This document shows, one piece after another, positions 1 through 8,038 of a DNA stretch of 64,000 nt; positions within the stretch are counted from its first letter, which is position 1, and each line of letters starts with the position of its first letter. Source of the DNA: Clostridium gelidum (GTDB lineage Bacteria > Bacillota > Clostridia > Clostridiales > Clostridiaceae); assembly GCF_019977655.1 (NCBI RefSeq), contig NZ_AP024849.1, positions 3,133,001-3,197,000 of the forward strand. The letters are read 5' to 3'. The translations under genes and the position numbers were made by a program. The notes under the pieces were generated by a model that made no database searches, was not told the origin of the DNA, and saw only the letters and a list, made by a program, of their open reading frames with translations.

Positions 1-854
1 TCACTATCAATAACTCTAGTTGTTCTCTCAGATGATACAGCACTTAGTGTCTCGTCAATAATAGCATCTAAAGTGGTTGCATTTGATTCAAAACCACCTG
101 TTAATGGATAACAGCCAAGTGTTCTGAATCTTATTGTTTTATGCTCAATCTTCTCACCTGGTAATAATTTTAATCTATCATCATCTACCATAATTATATT
201 ACCATCACGAGTAATACATGGTCTTTCTTTTGCAAAATATAAAGGAACAATATCAATATTTTCACGCTGTATATATTGCCAAATATCATTTTCAGTCCAA
301 TTTGAAATTGGGAAAACTCTCATACTTTCACCTTTATTAAGTTTAGTATTATAAAGCTTCCACATTTCTGGTCTTTGATTTTTAGGGTCCCATGCTTGTG
401 CTTCATTTCTAAAGGAAAAAATTCTTTCCTTAGCACGAGATTTTTCTTCATCACGACGTCCACCACCAAATGCTGCTGTAAAACCATATTTGCTTAATCC
501 TTGTTTTAAAGCTTGTGTCTTCATAATATCAGTATAAGCTGAACCATGATCAATAGGATTAATTCCTTGCTTTATACCATCCTCATTTGAATGGACAATC
601 ATATCTATACCTAATTCCTTTGCTTTTCTATCACGAAATTCTATCATTTCCCCAAACTTCCATGTGGTATCAATATGCATGAAAGGGAATGGTGGCTTTT
701 CAGGATAAAATGCCTTAATTGCAAGATGCAGCATAACTGAACTGTCTTTACCAATAGAATATAACATTACTGGTTTTTCACATTCTGCAGCTACTTCTCT
801 AATAATATAAATTGCTTCTGCTTCTAATTTATCAAGATGTGATAATTCACTCAT
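1..854 (-). CDS. cysD: Sulfate adenylyltransferase subunit 2 (partial, 3' end outside window)
   Basis: The small subunit of ATP sulfurylase makes adenosine 5'-phosphosulfate (APS) from sulfate and ATP, together with the GTPase CysN. Reading leftward from 854, the protein begins MSELSHLDKLEAEAIYIIRE. It carries the PP-loop SIGKDSS at residues 33-39 and, further on, the conserved AFGGGRRDEEKSRAKERIFS. About 284 codons lie in the window, close to the usual length of about 300, so only the extreme C-terminus is missing. The start ATG at 852-854 follows a strong GGAGG site. It is the last gene visible in the sulfate operon; cysN is expected just outside the left edge (inference). Confidence 0.95.
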   Translation of the reverse strand, partial: MSELSHLDKLEAEAIYIIREVAAECEKPVMLYSIGKDSSVMLHLAIKAFYPEKPPFPFMHIDTTWKFGEMIEFRDRKAKELGIDMIVHSNEDGIKQGINPIDHGSAYTDIMKTQALKQGLSKYGFTAAFGGGRRDEEKSRAKERIFSFRNEAQAWDPKNQRPEMWKLYNTKLNKGESMRVFPISNWTENDIWQYIQRENIDIVPLYFAKERPCITRDGNIIMVDDDRLKLLPGEKIEHKTIRFRTLGCYPLTGGFESNATTLDAIIDETLSAVSSERTTRVIDS

Positions 855-931
855 AATAAGTCCTCCTGTTTTCGTAAAATTAAACTCTTCTTTAAAAATA
901 TCTTAAAATTAAATTCAGAAAAGCTCATGAC

Positions 932-980
932 TTTTCATCATTCATTGTTAATTGTTAACTGTTAATTGTTAATTGAATTA
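932..980. repeat. Short tandem TTAATTG-type repeat between aprB and cysD
   Basis: The sequence holds four or five near-identical 7-bp units (GTTAATT) after the string TTTTCATCATTCAT. The same TTTTCATCATTCAT string recurs in the intergenic repeat at 5735-5841 of this operon. It looks like a non-coding intergenic repeat family inside the operon; any role in mRNA processing is a guess. Confidence 0.5.
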
Positions 981-1292
981 ATATTCATTTGAATTTTTCT
1001 TATTGACGTTTATTATTTTCTTTTCTCCGTCACTCTTATCAATTATCCAAGACATTATATCTTTATCTTCATTTACATAAAGTAAACTGCCTTTTCCACC
1101 CATATCAGCACCTAAATAATATTTAATTGCTTCTACCTTACATTCTTTAATACAAGATGCACAACCCCAACAATCTTTTGGATACTTAATAATAGCTTTA
1201 TTATCTTTATCAATAGTTATTAAATTTCCTGGACAAACATTTTTGCATTTTTTACAGCCAACGCATTGGTTTTTATCAATTTTTATGCTCAT
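978..1292 (-). CDS. AprB-like 4Fe-4S ferredoxin subunit of APS reductase
   Basis: This is the electron-transfer partner of the flavoprotein encoded just upstream. Two 4Fe-4S cluster motifs are visible: CVGCKKCKNVCP near the N-terminus and CWGCASCIKEC in the middle, followed by a short C-terminal tail. At about 104 residues it is shorter than AprB of dissimilatory sulfate reducers (about 150). I chose the ATG at 1292 (MSIKIDKNQ) because a GGTGGTGAT ribosome site precedes it; an upstream GTG at 1307 is also open. The start overlaps the end of aprA by 17 bases, which implies translational coupling. Homologous pairs sit in sulfate assimilation operons of solventogenic clostridia. Confidence 0.85.
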   Translation of the reverse strand: MSIKIDKNQCVGCKKCKNVCPGNLITIDKDNKAIIKYPKDCWGCASCIKECKVEAIKYYLGADMGGKGSLLYVNEDKDIMSWIIDKSDGEKKIINVNKKNSNEY

Positions 1293-2952
1293 ATTTATCA
1301 CCACCATTTACTAAATCCCTAAAGATTATTTTTATTTTTCCGTCTTCTAATTTTGAATTAACATACTTTAACCAATTATCATCTTTTTCTGGATAATCTA
1401 AGTTTTCTCCAAAACTATGCCATCTAGTTTCTTTTCTTGCTTTTAAATGAGCTATAACTGATTTACAAACTGTAAGTCTTTCTTTTAATTCAAAAACTTT
1501 CATCAATTCATACATATCTTCAGCTTTTAAATTTTCACTTAAAGTTTCAATGGTTTCTATTTTTTCGTAGGCTAAATTTAGCTGTGTTTCATTATATTGA
1601 TAATGACTACCTATTCCGCCTGCATATGTATCCATAACTTTTTGCATTGCTTCTTCTAAATCATCTATTCCAAATAAATCTTTTTCATTATTTAAAAATT
1701 TGTTAACATAATTGAATTTTTCCTCTATATTGATATCTTTAATTGATTTATTATCTTTCCCATCAATATAATTCAAAGCAGATATTGCTGCTATTTCACC
1801 TTCAACTAAAGCTCCTGTAACATACTTTTGTGGACATCCTCCTGCTACATCACCTGCTGCATAAAGACCATTAATAGTTGTTTTTCTATCTGTATCAACC
1901 CAATATCCACTTGCTGTATGTCCACCAACAATGTATGGTTCAGTTCCTTCTATTTCAACATTTTCTTCGCTTGGTCCCTTGCCATTTTCAACCCATTTCA
2001 AAGTTTGACTTGGTGACATATTAAGATATGCCTTCATCAATTCTTCATCTTGCTTTTTTGTTATTCCTTCAGTTTTTAAATAACAAGGACCTCTTCCTTC
2101 TAATGTTTCTTTTACTGTTCCATAAACTCTTTGAGCTGTAGTATTTCCATATTTATATTGATATTCTTCACCGAGTGCATTTACTTGCTGTGCACCTACT
2201 CCTTGAGCCAAAGTTCCAGTTGGAGATATTGTATCCTTACATCTTAATGCTATAAATCTCATTTCAAAAGTTGTCATTTCTGCTCCAGCTTTTATTCCCA
2301 TAGCATAGCCTGCTCCTGTATTAAAAGGACTATACCACATTTTATGTCTAGAAAATCCAGAATTATTAGGCTTATATAATCCAGCTGCTCCTCCAGTTGA
2401 ACAAATCACAGCTTTAGCTTCAATCACATAAAATATATCTTCTTCAACGGATATTGCATATGCACCTATTATTTCATTATTTTCTACAATATATTCAATT
2501 GCATTTACTCCATTTAATACTTTAACATTAGAATGTTTAGAAGCTTCTTTTGCTAGTAATGGTTTTATATTTTCTCCATTAATTTTTATGTTTCTATTTC
2601 CACGTGTTACATATTCTCCATTTTCATCCTTTAATATAACTAAACCAAAATCTTCTAACTTTTTAGTAACTTGATTTAAATTTTCAGACATTGTAAGTAA
2701 TAAATCTTCCCGTACTATGTCTTCAGCATCTCGCGCCGCATAATCAACATAATCCTGTGGCTTTTGGCCTTTTACAATATACGCATTAATAGCATTAACT
2801 CCAGCTGCTAAACAACCACTTCTTTTTATATTAGCCTTATCCAAAACTATAACATTCTTATTTGAACTTTCACCTATAGTAATTGCTGCATAACATCCAG
2901 AGGTTCCACCTCCAATAATTAAAACATCCGTTTGAAGTTTTTCTATTTTCAT
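1276..2952 (-). CDS. AprA-like adenylylsulfate reductase flavoprotein
   Basis: This FAD-dependent subunit is predicted to reduce APS to sulfite and AMP in the cytoplasm. The N-terminal dinucleotide-binding motif is VLIIGGGTSGCYAA (residues about 11-24). Toward the C-terminus GGHTASGYWVD and GLYAAGDVAGGCPQKYV match the fumarate reductase/AprA family. At 558 residues it is shorter than dissimilatory AprA (over 600). There is no cysH in the window, so APS reduction seems to depend on this AprAB-type pair. The neighbours are cysA upstream (30-bp gap) and the ferredoxin subunit downstream (overlapping). A fumarate-reductase-like oxidoreductase would be the alternative name, but the operon argues for APS. 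Confidence 0.85.
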   Translation of the reverse strand: MKIEKLQTDVLIIGGGTSGCYAAITIGESSNKNVIVLDKANIKRSGCLAAGVNAINAYIVKGQKPQDYVDYAARDAEDIVREDLLLTMSENLNQVTKKLEDFGLVILKDENGEYVTRGNRNIKINGENIKPLLAKEASKHSNVKVLNGVNAIEYIVENNEIIGAYAISVEEDIFYVIEAKAVICSTGGAAGLYKPNNSGFSRHKMWYSPFNTGAGYAMGIKAGAEMTTFEMRFIALRCKDTISPTGTLAQGVGAQQVNALGEEYQYKYGNTTAQRVYGTVKETLEGRGPCYLKTEGITKKQDEELMKAYLNMSPSQTLKWVENGKGPSEENVEIEGTEPYIVGGHTASGYWVDTDRKTTINGLYAAGDVAGGCPQKYVTGALVEGEIAAISALNYIDGKDNKSIKDINIEEKFNYVNKFLNNEKDLFGIDDLEEAMQKVMDTYAGGIGSHYQYNETQLNLAYEKIETIETLSENLKAEDMYELMKVFELKERLTVCKSVIAHLKARKETRWHSFGENLDYPEKDDNWLKYVNSKLEDGKIKIIFRDLVNGGDKYEHKN

Positions 2953-2982
2953 CTTATTGCCTCCTTAAGTGAAATATTACCA

Positions 2983-4050
2983 CTATATAAATACTGAAAT
3001 TTCTTGTGTCTTGATTTTATTTTCCACAACCTCAGTTTTTTTATCATTAAATCTATATACCCTATGAATTAAAACCAAAACCTCTTCACCAATATTCAAT
3101 GGTTCTTGCTCCAAGCTCCTGTATCCATTAAGTATTTCCTCTCCAACTTGGACATCTATTTGGAGATTATTTCCTCTAAAAGCAATATCTTTTACAATTC
3201 CCTTTTCAGCTGCTAGTGGAGTTAATATTTCAGTATCATTTTTAGCAATCTCTATAAATTCTGGTCTAAGTATTGCTTTAGTTTCTTCAATTTTCCCATC
3301 TACTTCAAAACCTTTTAGCTTTGTATAATCATTTATAAGATTCGATTCTCCTATAAATTGTGCTACAAATGGAGTTTGTGGATTTTTATAGATTTCAATA
3401 GGACTTCCTTTTTGCTCTATCTGCCCTTTATTAGTTATTATTATTTCATCTGCTACTTCTACCGCTTCATCTTGATCATGAGTTACAAAAATACTTGTTA
3501 TCCCAAGCTTTGATATTGTTTCTTTTAACCATCTTCTAAGTTCTTTCCTTACCTTTGCATCTATTGCTGCAAAAGGCTCATCTAACAATAGCAGTTGTGG
3601 ATTTGGTGCAAGTGCTCGTGCAAATGCTACTCTTTGTCTTTGTCCACCTGATAATTGTCCCGGATATCTCTTTTCAAGCCCCTTAAGACCAATAAGTTCT
3701 ATAAGTTCAGTAACCTTTTTACGAATCTCTTCTTTTTTAACCTTTTGTACTCCAAGCCCAAAAGCGATATTATCATAAACAGTCATATGACGAAATAAAG
3801 CATAACTTTGAAAAACGAATCCAATTCCTCTTTTTCCTGGCTCTATATCATTTACTTTAATTCCATTAATAATAATGTCCCCTTCATCTGGAGTTTCAAG
3901 ACCTGCAATCATTCTAAGTATTGTTGTCTTACCACTTCCACTAGGTCCTAGGAGTCCAATTAGCTTTCCTTGCTCTATTTTAAAATTAACATTATCTGAT
4001 GCTTTGAAATCTCCAAATTTTTTATTAATATTTTTTAACTCCACATACAT
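2983..4050 (-). CDS. cysA: Sulfate ABC transporter ATP-binding protein
   Basis: This is the ATPase that drives sulfate/thiosulfate import. Walker A is GPSGSGKTT (residues 35-43), the ABC signature LSGGQRQRVAFARAL starts at 133, and Walker B is LLLLDEP at about 153-159, followed by a His-loop in FVTHDQDEA. The C-terminal 100 residues form the TOBE-like regulatory domain usual for CysA/PotA proteins; total length 355 is typical. It lies 3 bp after cysW and shares its direction, so it is part of one transcript with the permeases and the binding protein. Confidence 0.95.
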   Translation of the reverse strand: MYVELKNINKKFGDFKASDNVNFKIEQGKLIGLLGPSGSGKTTILRMIAGLETPDEGDIIINGIKVNDIEPGKRGIGFVFQSYALFRHMTVYDNIAFGLGVQKVKKEEIRKKVTELIELIGLKGLEKRYPGQLSGGQRQRVAFARALAPNPQLLLLDEPFAAIDAKVRKELRRWLKETISKLGITSIFVTHDQDEAVEVADEIIITNKGQIEQKGSPIEIYKNPQTPFVAQFIGESNLINDYTKLKGFEVDGKIEETKAILRPEFIEIAKNDTEILTPLAAEKGIVKDIAFRGNNLQIDVQVGEEILNGYRSLEQEPLNIGEEVLVLIHRVYRFNDKKTEVVENKIKTQEISVFI

Positions 4051-4053
4051 ATT

Positions 4054-4896
4054 CTAGACCTCCTTTTTACTCTTCCATTCAACAATATTTCTTAGTATTA
4101 AAATAATAATTGCAATAATAACTAATATTGATGCAACTGCAAAAGCTGCTGCAAATTGATATTCGTTATATAAAATTTCAACCTGTAACGGAAGTGTATT
4201 TGTCTTTCCTCTTATATGACCAGATACTACTGATACTGCTCCAAATTCTCCCATTGCACGTGCAGCACAAAGTATTATTCCATATATAAGGCCCCATTTT
4301 ATATTGGGTAGTGTTACTTTCAAAAATATTTTAAATCCACCAGCTCCCATCATTGCAGCTGCTTCTTCTTCATCAGTACCTTGAGCATTCATTAATGGTA
4401 TTATTTCTCTTGCTACAAAAGGAAAAGTTACAAATATAGTAGCTAATATAATTCCCGGAACAGCAAAAACCACTTTTAAATCGACCTGATTTATTACTCC
4501 TTCAAGTAGACCTCCACGCCCAAATGTCAATACAAATATTAAACCAGCAATAACAGGTGAAATTGCAAAAGGTAAGTCAATTAGAGCACCCAATAAATTT
4601 TTACCTTTAAATTTGAACTTTGTAATTGTCCATGCCACGCATATACCAAATAAAGTGTTCACGATGGTTGCAACTATAGTAGCTACAAATGTAAGATTCA
4701 TAGCTTTAAAAGTATATCCCTCTGAAACAGCTTTAATATATACATTAAAACCTTTTGATAAAGCTTCTGAAATTATGCTTATAAGAGGAATTATTAACAT
4801 TAAGACTAAAAATAGCACGCTTATAGCTATCAACCCATATTTCACAACTTTATTTTCTCTCTGATTTGTTAATGACTTACTCAATTTATTCCTCAC
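4054..4896 (-). CDS. cysW: Sulfate ABC transporter permease CysW
   Basis: This is the second membrane subunit of the sulfate importer. The 280-residue protein has about six hydrophobic segments; the first begins near residue 20 (YGLIAISVLFLVLMLIIPLI). The cytoplasmic EAA loop that contacts CysA is visible as EEAAAMMGAGGFKIFLKVTL. It is separated from cysT by a single base and from cysA by 3 bases. CysW is distinguished from CysT by gene order (T before W before A) and by the NTLPLQVEILYNEY segment typical of CysW. Confidence 0.93.
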   Translation of the reverse strand: MRNKLSKSLTNQRENKVVKYGLIAISVLFLVLMLIIPLISIISEALSKGFNVYIKAVSEGYTFKAMNLTFVATIVATIVNTLFGICVAWTITKFKFKGKNLLGALIDLPFAISPVIAGLIFVLTFGRGGLLEGVINQVDLKVVFAVPGIILATIFVTFPFVAREIIPLMNAQGTDEEEAAAMMGAGGFKIFLKVTLPNIKWGLIYGIILCAARAMGEFGAVSVVSGHIRGKTNTLPLQVEILYNEYQFAAAFAVASILVIIAIIILILRNIVEWKSKKEV

Positions 4897-4897
4897 C

Positions 4898-5722
4898 TCA
4901 TATCTGCTTTAATCTATTATTTCTTAATTGAATTCCATTTATTACAAACAATATTAAAAATGATGTACATAACATTACTACTGCTATTGCTGTTGCACCA
5001 CCATAATTATATTGTTCAAGCTTTGACATAATTAAAAGTGGTGCTATTTCTGTTTTCATTGGCTTATTTCCTGCTATGAAAACAACACTACCATACTCTC
5101 CTATACCTCTTGCAAATGCAAGTCCAAAGCCTGTTAATAAAGGTGATGATATTTCTGGTAATATAACCTTAAAAAAGGTTCTCACGCGACTTGCTCCAAG
5201 CATCATTGCAGCTTCTTCATATTGATTATCTAAATCTTCTAATACTGGCTGAACCGTTCTTACAACAAATGGAATTCCTATAAAGGTTAGAGCTACAACA
5301 ATTCCAAAAATTGAAAAGGAAGATTTAATTCCAAAAGAATAAAGTATCTTTCCTATCCATCCATTTTCTGAATATAAGGCTGTTAAAGATATACCTGCAA
5401 CGGCTGTAGGCAGTGCAAATGGCAAGTCAACTATCCCATCTATAAATCTTTTAAAGGGAAAATCATATCTTACTAGAACCCATGCTAAAATCAAACCAAA
5501 TACACTATTTATTATTGCTGCTATGAATGCAGCTCCAAAACTAACTAAATACCCATGTAATACTCTAGCTTCTAATATTGTGCTTAAGAATTTATCAACG
5601 CCCATTCCTGATGACTTTATAGCTAAAGTTGATAATGGAATTAAAACGATAAGGCTTAAATAAACAAGAGAAACTCCCATTGTTAATCTAAATCCTGGAA
5701 TAACTCTTTTAGACTTGCTCAT
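4898..5722 (-). CDS. cysT: Sulfate ABC transporter permease CysT
   Basis: This is the first membrane subunit (CysT/CysU) of the sulfate importer, 274 residues with six predicted membrane helices. The EAA loop reads EEAAMMLGASRVRTFFKVIL. The conserved GEYGSVVFIAGN segment near the C-terminus is typical of CysT. The start follows an AGGAGG-type site (TAAGGAGGATATTT before ATG). It lies between the binding protein gene (upstream, with a 124-bp repeat-rich gap) and cysW. Confidence 0.94.
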   Translation of the reverse strand: MSKSKRVIPGFRLTMGVSLVYLSLIVLIPLSTLAIKSSGMGVDKFLSTILEARVLHGYLVSFGAAFIAAIINSVFGLILAWVLVRYDFPFKRFIDGIVDLPFALPTAVAGISLTALYSENGWIGKILYSFGIKSSFSIFGIVVALTFIGIPFVVRTVQPVLEDLDNQYEEAAMMLGASRVRTFFKVILPEISSPLLTGFGLAFARGIGEYGSVVFIAGNKPMKTEIAPLLIMSKLEQYNYGGATAIAVVMLCTSFLILFVINGIQLRNNRLKQI

Positions 5723-5734
5723 AAATATCCTCCT

Positions 5735-5841
5735 TAATTAATGAATGATTAATAATGAATAGTGAATGATTAAGGTTGAAATTCCTAAAGGAATTTCTTC
5801 CTTCTTCCTTCATCATTAATTTTTCATCATTCATCATTAAC
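5735..5841. repeat. Intergenic inverted repeat between sbp and cysT
   Basis: A roughly 107-bp imperfect palindrome. The centre is a perfect hairpin, GAAATTCC-TAAA-GGAATTTC (5778-5797), and the flanks pair loosely as TTAATGAATGATTAA against TTAATGATGAATGATGAA. The AATGAATGATTAATAATGA composition resembles the element at 932-980. It separates the high-demand binding-protein gene from the permease genes, where such hairpins often stabilise or attenuate mRNA; that role is inference. Confidence 0.6.
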
Positions 5842-5846
5842 TAAAA

Positions 5847-6893
5847 TTACTTCTTTGGCATATAAATTTGATCAAAAGTTCCTCCGTCTGCAAAATGAGT
5901 TGCTTGGGCTTTTGTCCAACCTCCAAATTCATTATCTACTGTAACTAAGTTAATATCTGGGAATTTATCCTTATATTTTTCAGCTACTTCTTTATCTCTA
6001 GGTCTATAATAATTTTGTGCTGCTATTTCTTGACCTTCTTTAGTATATAAGTAATCTAGATAAGCATTTGCAACCTCTCTAGTTCCCCTTTTATCTACAA
6101 CTTTATCCACTATGGCAACTGGTGGCTCTGCTAAAATACTCAATGAAGGTACAACTATTTCGTATTTATCATCTCCAAATTGATTAAGTGATAAAAACGC
6201 TTCATTTTCCCAAGCTATAAGTACATCTCCCATTCCTCTTTCAACAAAACTCGTTGTTGAATCTCTAGCCCCTGAATCCAGTACTTCAACGTTAGAATAT
6301 AATTTAGAAACAAAATCTTTTGCAGCTACTTGATCTCCATTATTTTTATGTGCTGCATAAGCCCATGCTGCTAAGTAATTCCATCTTGCACCACCAGAAG
6401 TTTTAGGATTTGGTGTTATAACAGAAACATCTTTTTTTATTAAATCATCCCAATCTTTTATTTGTTTAGGATTTCCTTTTCTAACAAGGAAAACAATAGT
6501 TGATGTATAAGGTGAACTATTTTCTTTAAATTCACTTTGCCAATTCTTTTCAATAAGTCCAGAATCACTTATGGCATCTATGTCATAAGCTAATGCTAAT
6601 GTTACAACATCTGCATCTAATCCTTCAATAACTGATCTTCCTTGTTTTCCTGAACCTCCATGAGATTGATTTATAGTTACTTCTTGTCCAGTTTTTTCTT
6701 TCCAATACTTTGCAAAGCTTTCATTATACTTTGTATATAATTCTCTTGTAGGATCATATGATACATTTAAAAGTTCTACCGGCTTATTGCTTGTTGTATT
6801 TTCACTGCTTCCACTTTGCTTTCCACAGCCTACAAAAACCCCCATTATTAATGTAGCTGAAAGCACTAAGCTTAAAATTCTAATTTTTTTCAT
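5847..6893 (-). CDS. sbp: Sulfate-binding lipoprotein
   Basis: The extracellular receptor of the sulfate ABC transporter. A lipoprotein signal peptide is clear: MKKIRILSLVLSATLIMG followed by the lipobox VFVGC with the lipidated Cys at 23. The mature part has Sbp/CysP family features, including LLNVSYDPTRELY at the start, NQSHGGSGKQ and TPNPKTSGGARWNYLAAWAY, which line the sulfate site. Length 348 is typical. It is the first gene of the operon, preceded by a 400-bp leader containing a 12-bp inverted repeat. Confidence 0.95.
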   Translation of the reverse strand: MKKIRILSLVLSATLIMGVFVGCGKQSGSSENTTSNKPVELLNVSYDPTRELYTKYNESFAKYWKEKTGQEVTINQSHGGSGKQGRSVIEGLDADVVTLALAYDIDAISDSGLIEKNWQSEFKENSSPYTSTIVFLVRKGNPKQIKDWDDLIKKDVSVITPNPKTSGGARWNYLAAWAYAAHKNNGDQVAAKDFVSKLYSNVEVLDSGARDSTTSFVERGMGDVLIAWENEAFLSLNQFGDDKYEIVVPSLSILAEPPVAIVDKVVDKRGTREVANAYLDYLYTKEGQEIAAQNYYRPRDKEVAEKYKDKFPDINLVTVDNEFGGWTKAQATHFADGGTFDQIYMPKK

Positions 6894-7294
6894 AATATTT
6901 CGCCCCTCTTCTTGTATTAAATATTGTAATCTTTCTTATATGTTTAGTAGGCTTTTAACGTAAACATCTTTAATTAGAAATACTTTTTGATTTCTAATTA
7001 AATTATGATATTAATCATTCATTTTAATATGAATTTTCAATCCCCACTATCTTTATAAACTTTATATGAAATTAACTATAAGGTATATCTATGCTGTTGT
7101 CAACAAAATTGTTCGAGATATTATAAAAAATTTTGAAAGTCATAGATTAACAAAATAATCAGCAAATTTAACTTTGTTATTTATTTACACTCAATCAAAT
7201 AAATAAGAAAAACAGGTAGTCCAATTTTTAACTACCTGCTAATTCATAAGAATATTATGAAATTTATAATATTTTTATTAAATAATGTAAATGT
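6894..7294. promoter_or_regulatory. Leader and promoter region of the sulfate operon
   Basis: A 401-bp non-coding stretch before sbp. It contains a perfect inverted repeat at 6970-7001 (12-bp arms TTAATTAGAAAT / ATTTCTAATTAA, 8-base loop), about 77 bp upstream of the sbp start. There is no T-box or S-box consensus. The palindrome is not followed by a T-run, so an operator is more likely than a terminator; sulfur-dependent control is inferred only from position. Confidence 0.45.
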
Positions 7295-7744
7295 TTATTT
7301 TTTGTTTTCTAAATCTCTTATTTGAATTAATAACCTTTCCTTATCTTTTTTCAAAGATTTACTCCTCCAAATAATACCTATAAATGACATAATAATAATC
7401 AAAGCAATAATTATACCAAATACTGGTTTTTCTTTTGTTTTTATGCTACTATGATTTACCTTTAATTCTTGAAGTTTGGGTATCAAATTCTTATCATTTA
7501 TGTTAGGTGTATATAGAATTTTTCCCTTGTATTCTGAATTATCCCTTGGTGTTATTGTTATTTCTTTATCCGTTATAACAATTTGTGAAATTTGATTTTC
7601 ATCCACTAAGTTTATAAATTCGTTATAGCTAATCTCTTTCGTTGTAGTAAGTTTCTTTACGTAATTAAATCCCATTAGAAACACAAATAATATTGCAAAA
7701 AATATAACAATTATTTTTATACCCTTGCTTTTATTTTTGTACAT
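7295..7744 (-). CDS. Stand-alone FtsH extracellular-domain membrane protein
   Basis: A 149-residue protein shaped like the N-terminus of FtsH: a first membrane helix (residues about 10-27, IIVIFFAILFVFLMGF), an extracellular domain beginning TTTKEISYNEFINLVDENQI, and a second helix (about 107-126, VFGIIIALIIIMSFIGIIW). It ends in a charged tail with no AAA ATPase or zinc-protease domain. The ISYNEFINLVDENQI stretch is the FtsH_ext signature. It may tune a full-length FtsH or be a membrane adaptor; it is monocistronic with its own AAGGGG ribosome site. Confidence 0.7.
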   Translation of the reverse strand: MYKNKSKGIKIIVIFFAILFVFLMGFNYVKKLTTTKEISYNEFINLVDENQISQIVITDKEITITPRDNSEYKGKILYTPNINDKNLIPKLQELKVNHSSIKTKEKPVFGIIIALIIIMSFIGIIWRSKSLKKDKERLLIQIRDLENKK

Positions 7745-7981
7745 TTCTTTTTACCCCTTTCAAAACAGTGTTATATAAACCATACATTTATTTATATGTA
7801 ATATTAATATCATAACATGCATTGTAAATCTCATTTTGATAATCTCAATCAGTTTTATATATATTGCAATTTAAATTTTACATTATCAATAATAAAATTT
7901 CAAAATATTATGAAAGAATTTCAACATAAATAAAAATATTATATTTTAAATTATTTATAATACACTAAACCTATAAACTTA

Positions 7982-7990
7982 TGCTATAAT
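7982..7990 (+). promoter_or_regulatory. Extended -10 promoter element before the sulfite reductase gene
   Basis: TGCTATAAT matches an extended sigma-A -10 box about 50 bp before the TTG start at 8039. No good -35 hexamer is present at the usual spacing, which fits an extended -10 or activator-dependent promoter. Confidence 0.45.
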
Positions 7991-8038
7991 ATGTTACAAA
8001 TAATATTATTAATCATTATTTAGGTAGGAGGATTTATT

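Noticed and set aside
5735..5841. Terminator between sbp and cysT
   Set aside because: The hairpin centre has no T-run on the minus strand and genes on both sides belong to one operon; listed as a repeat instead.
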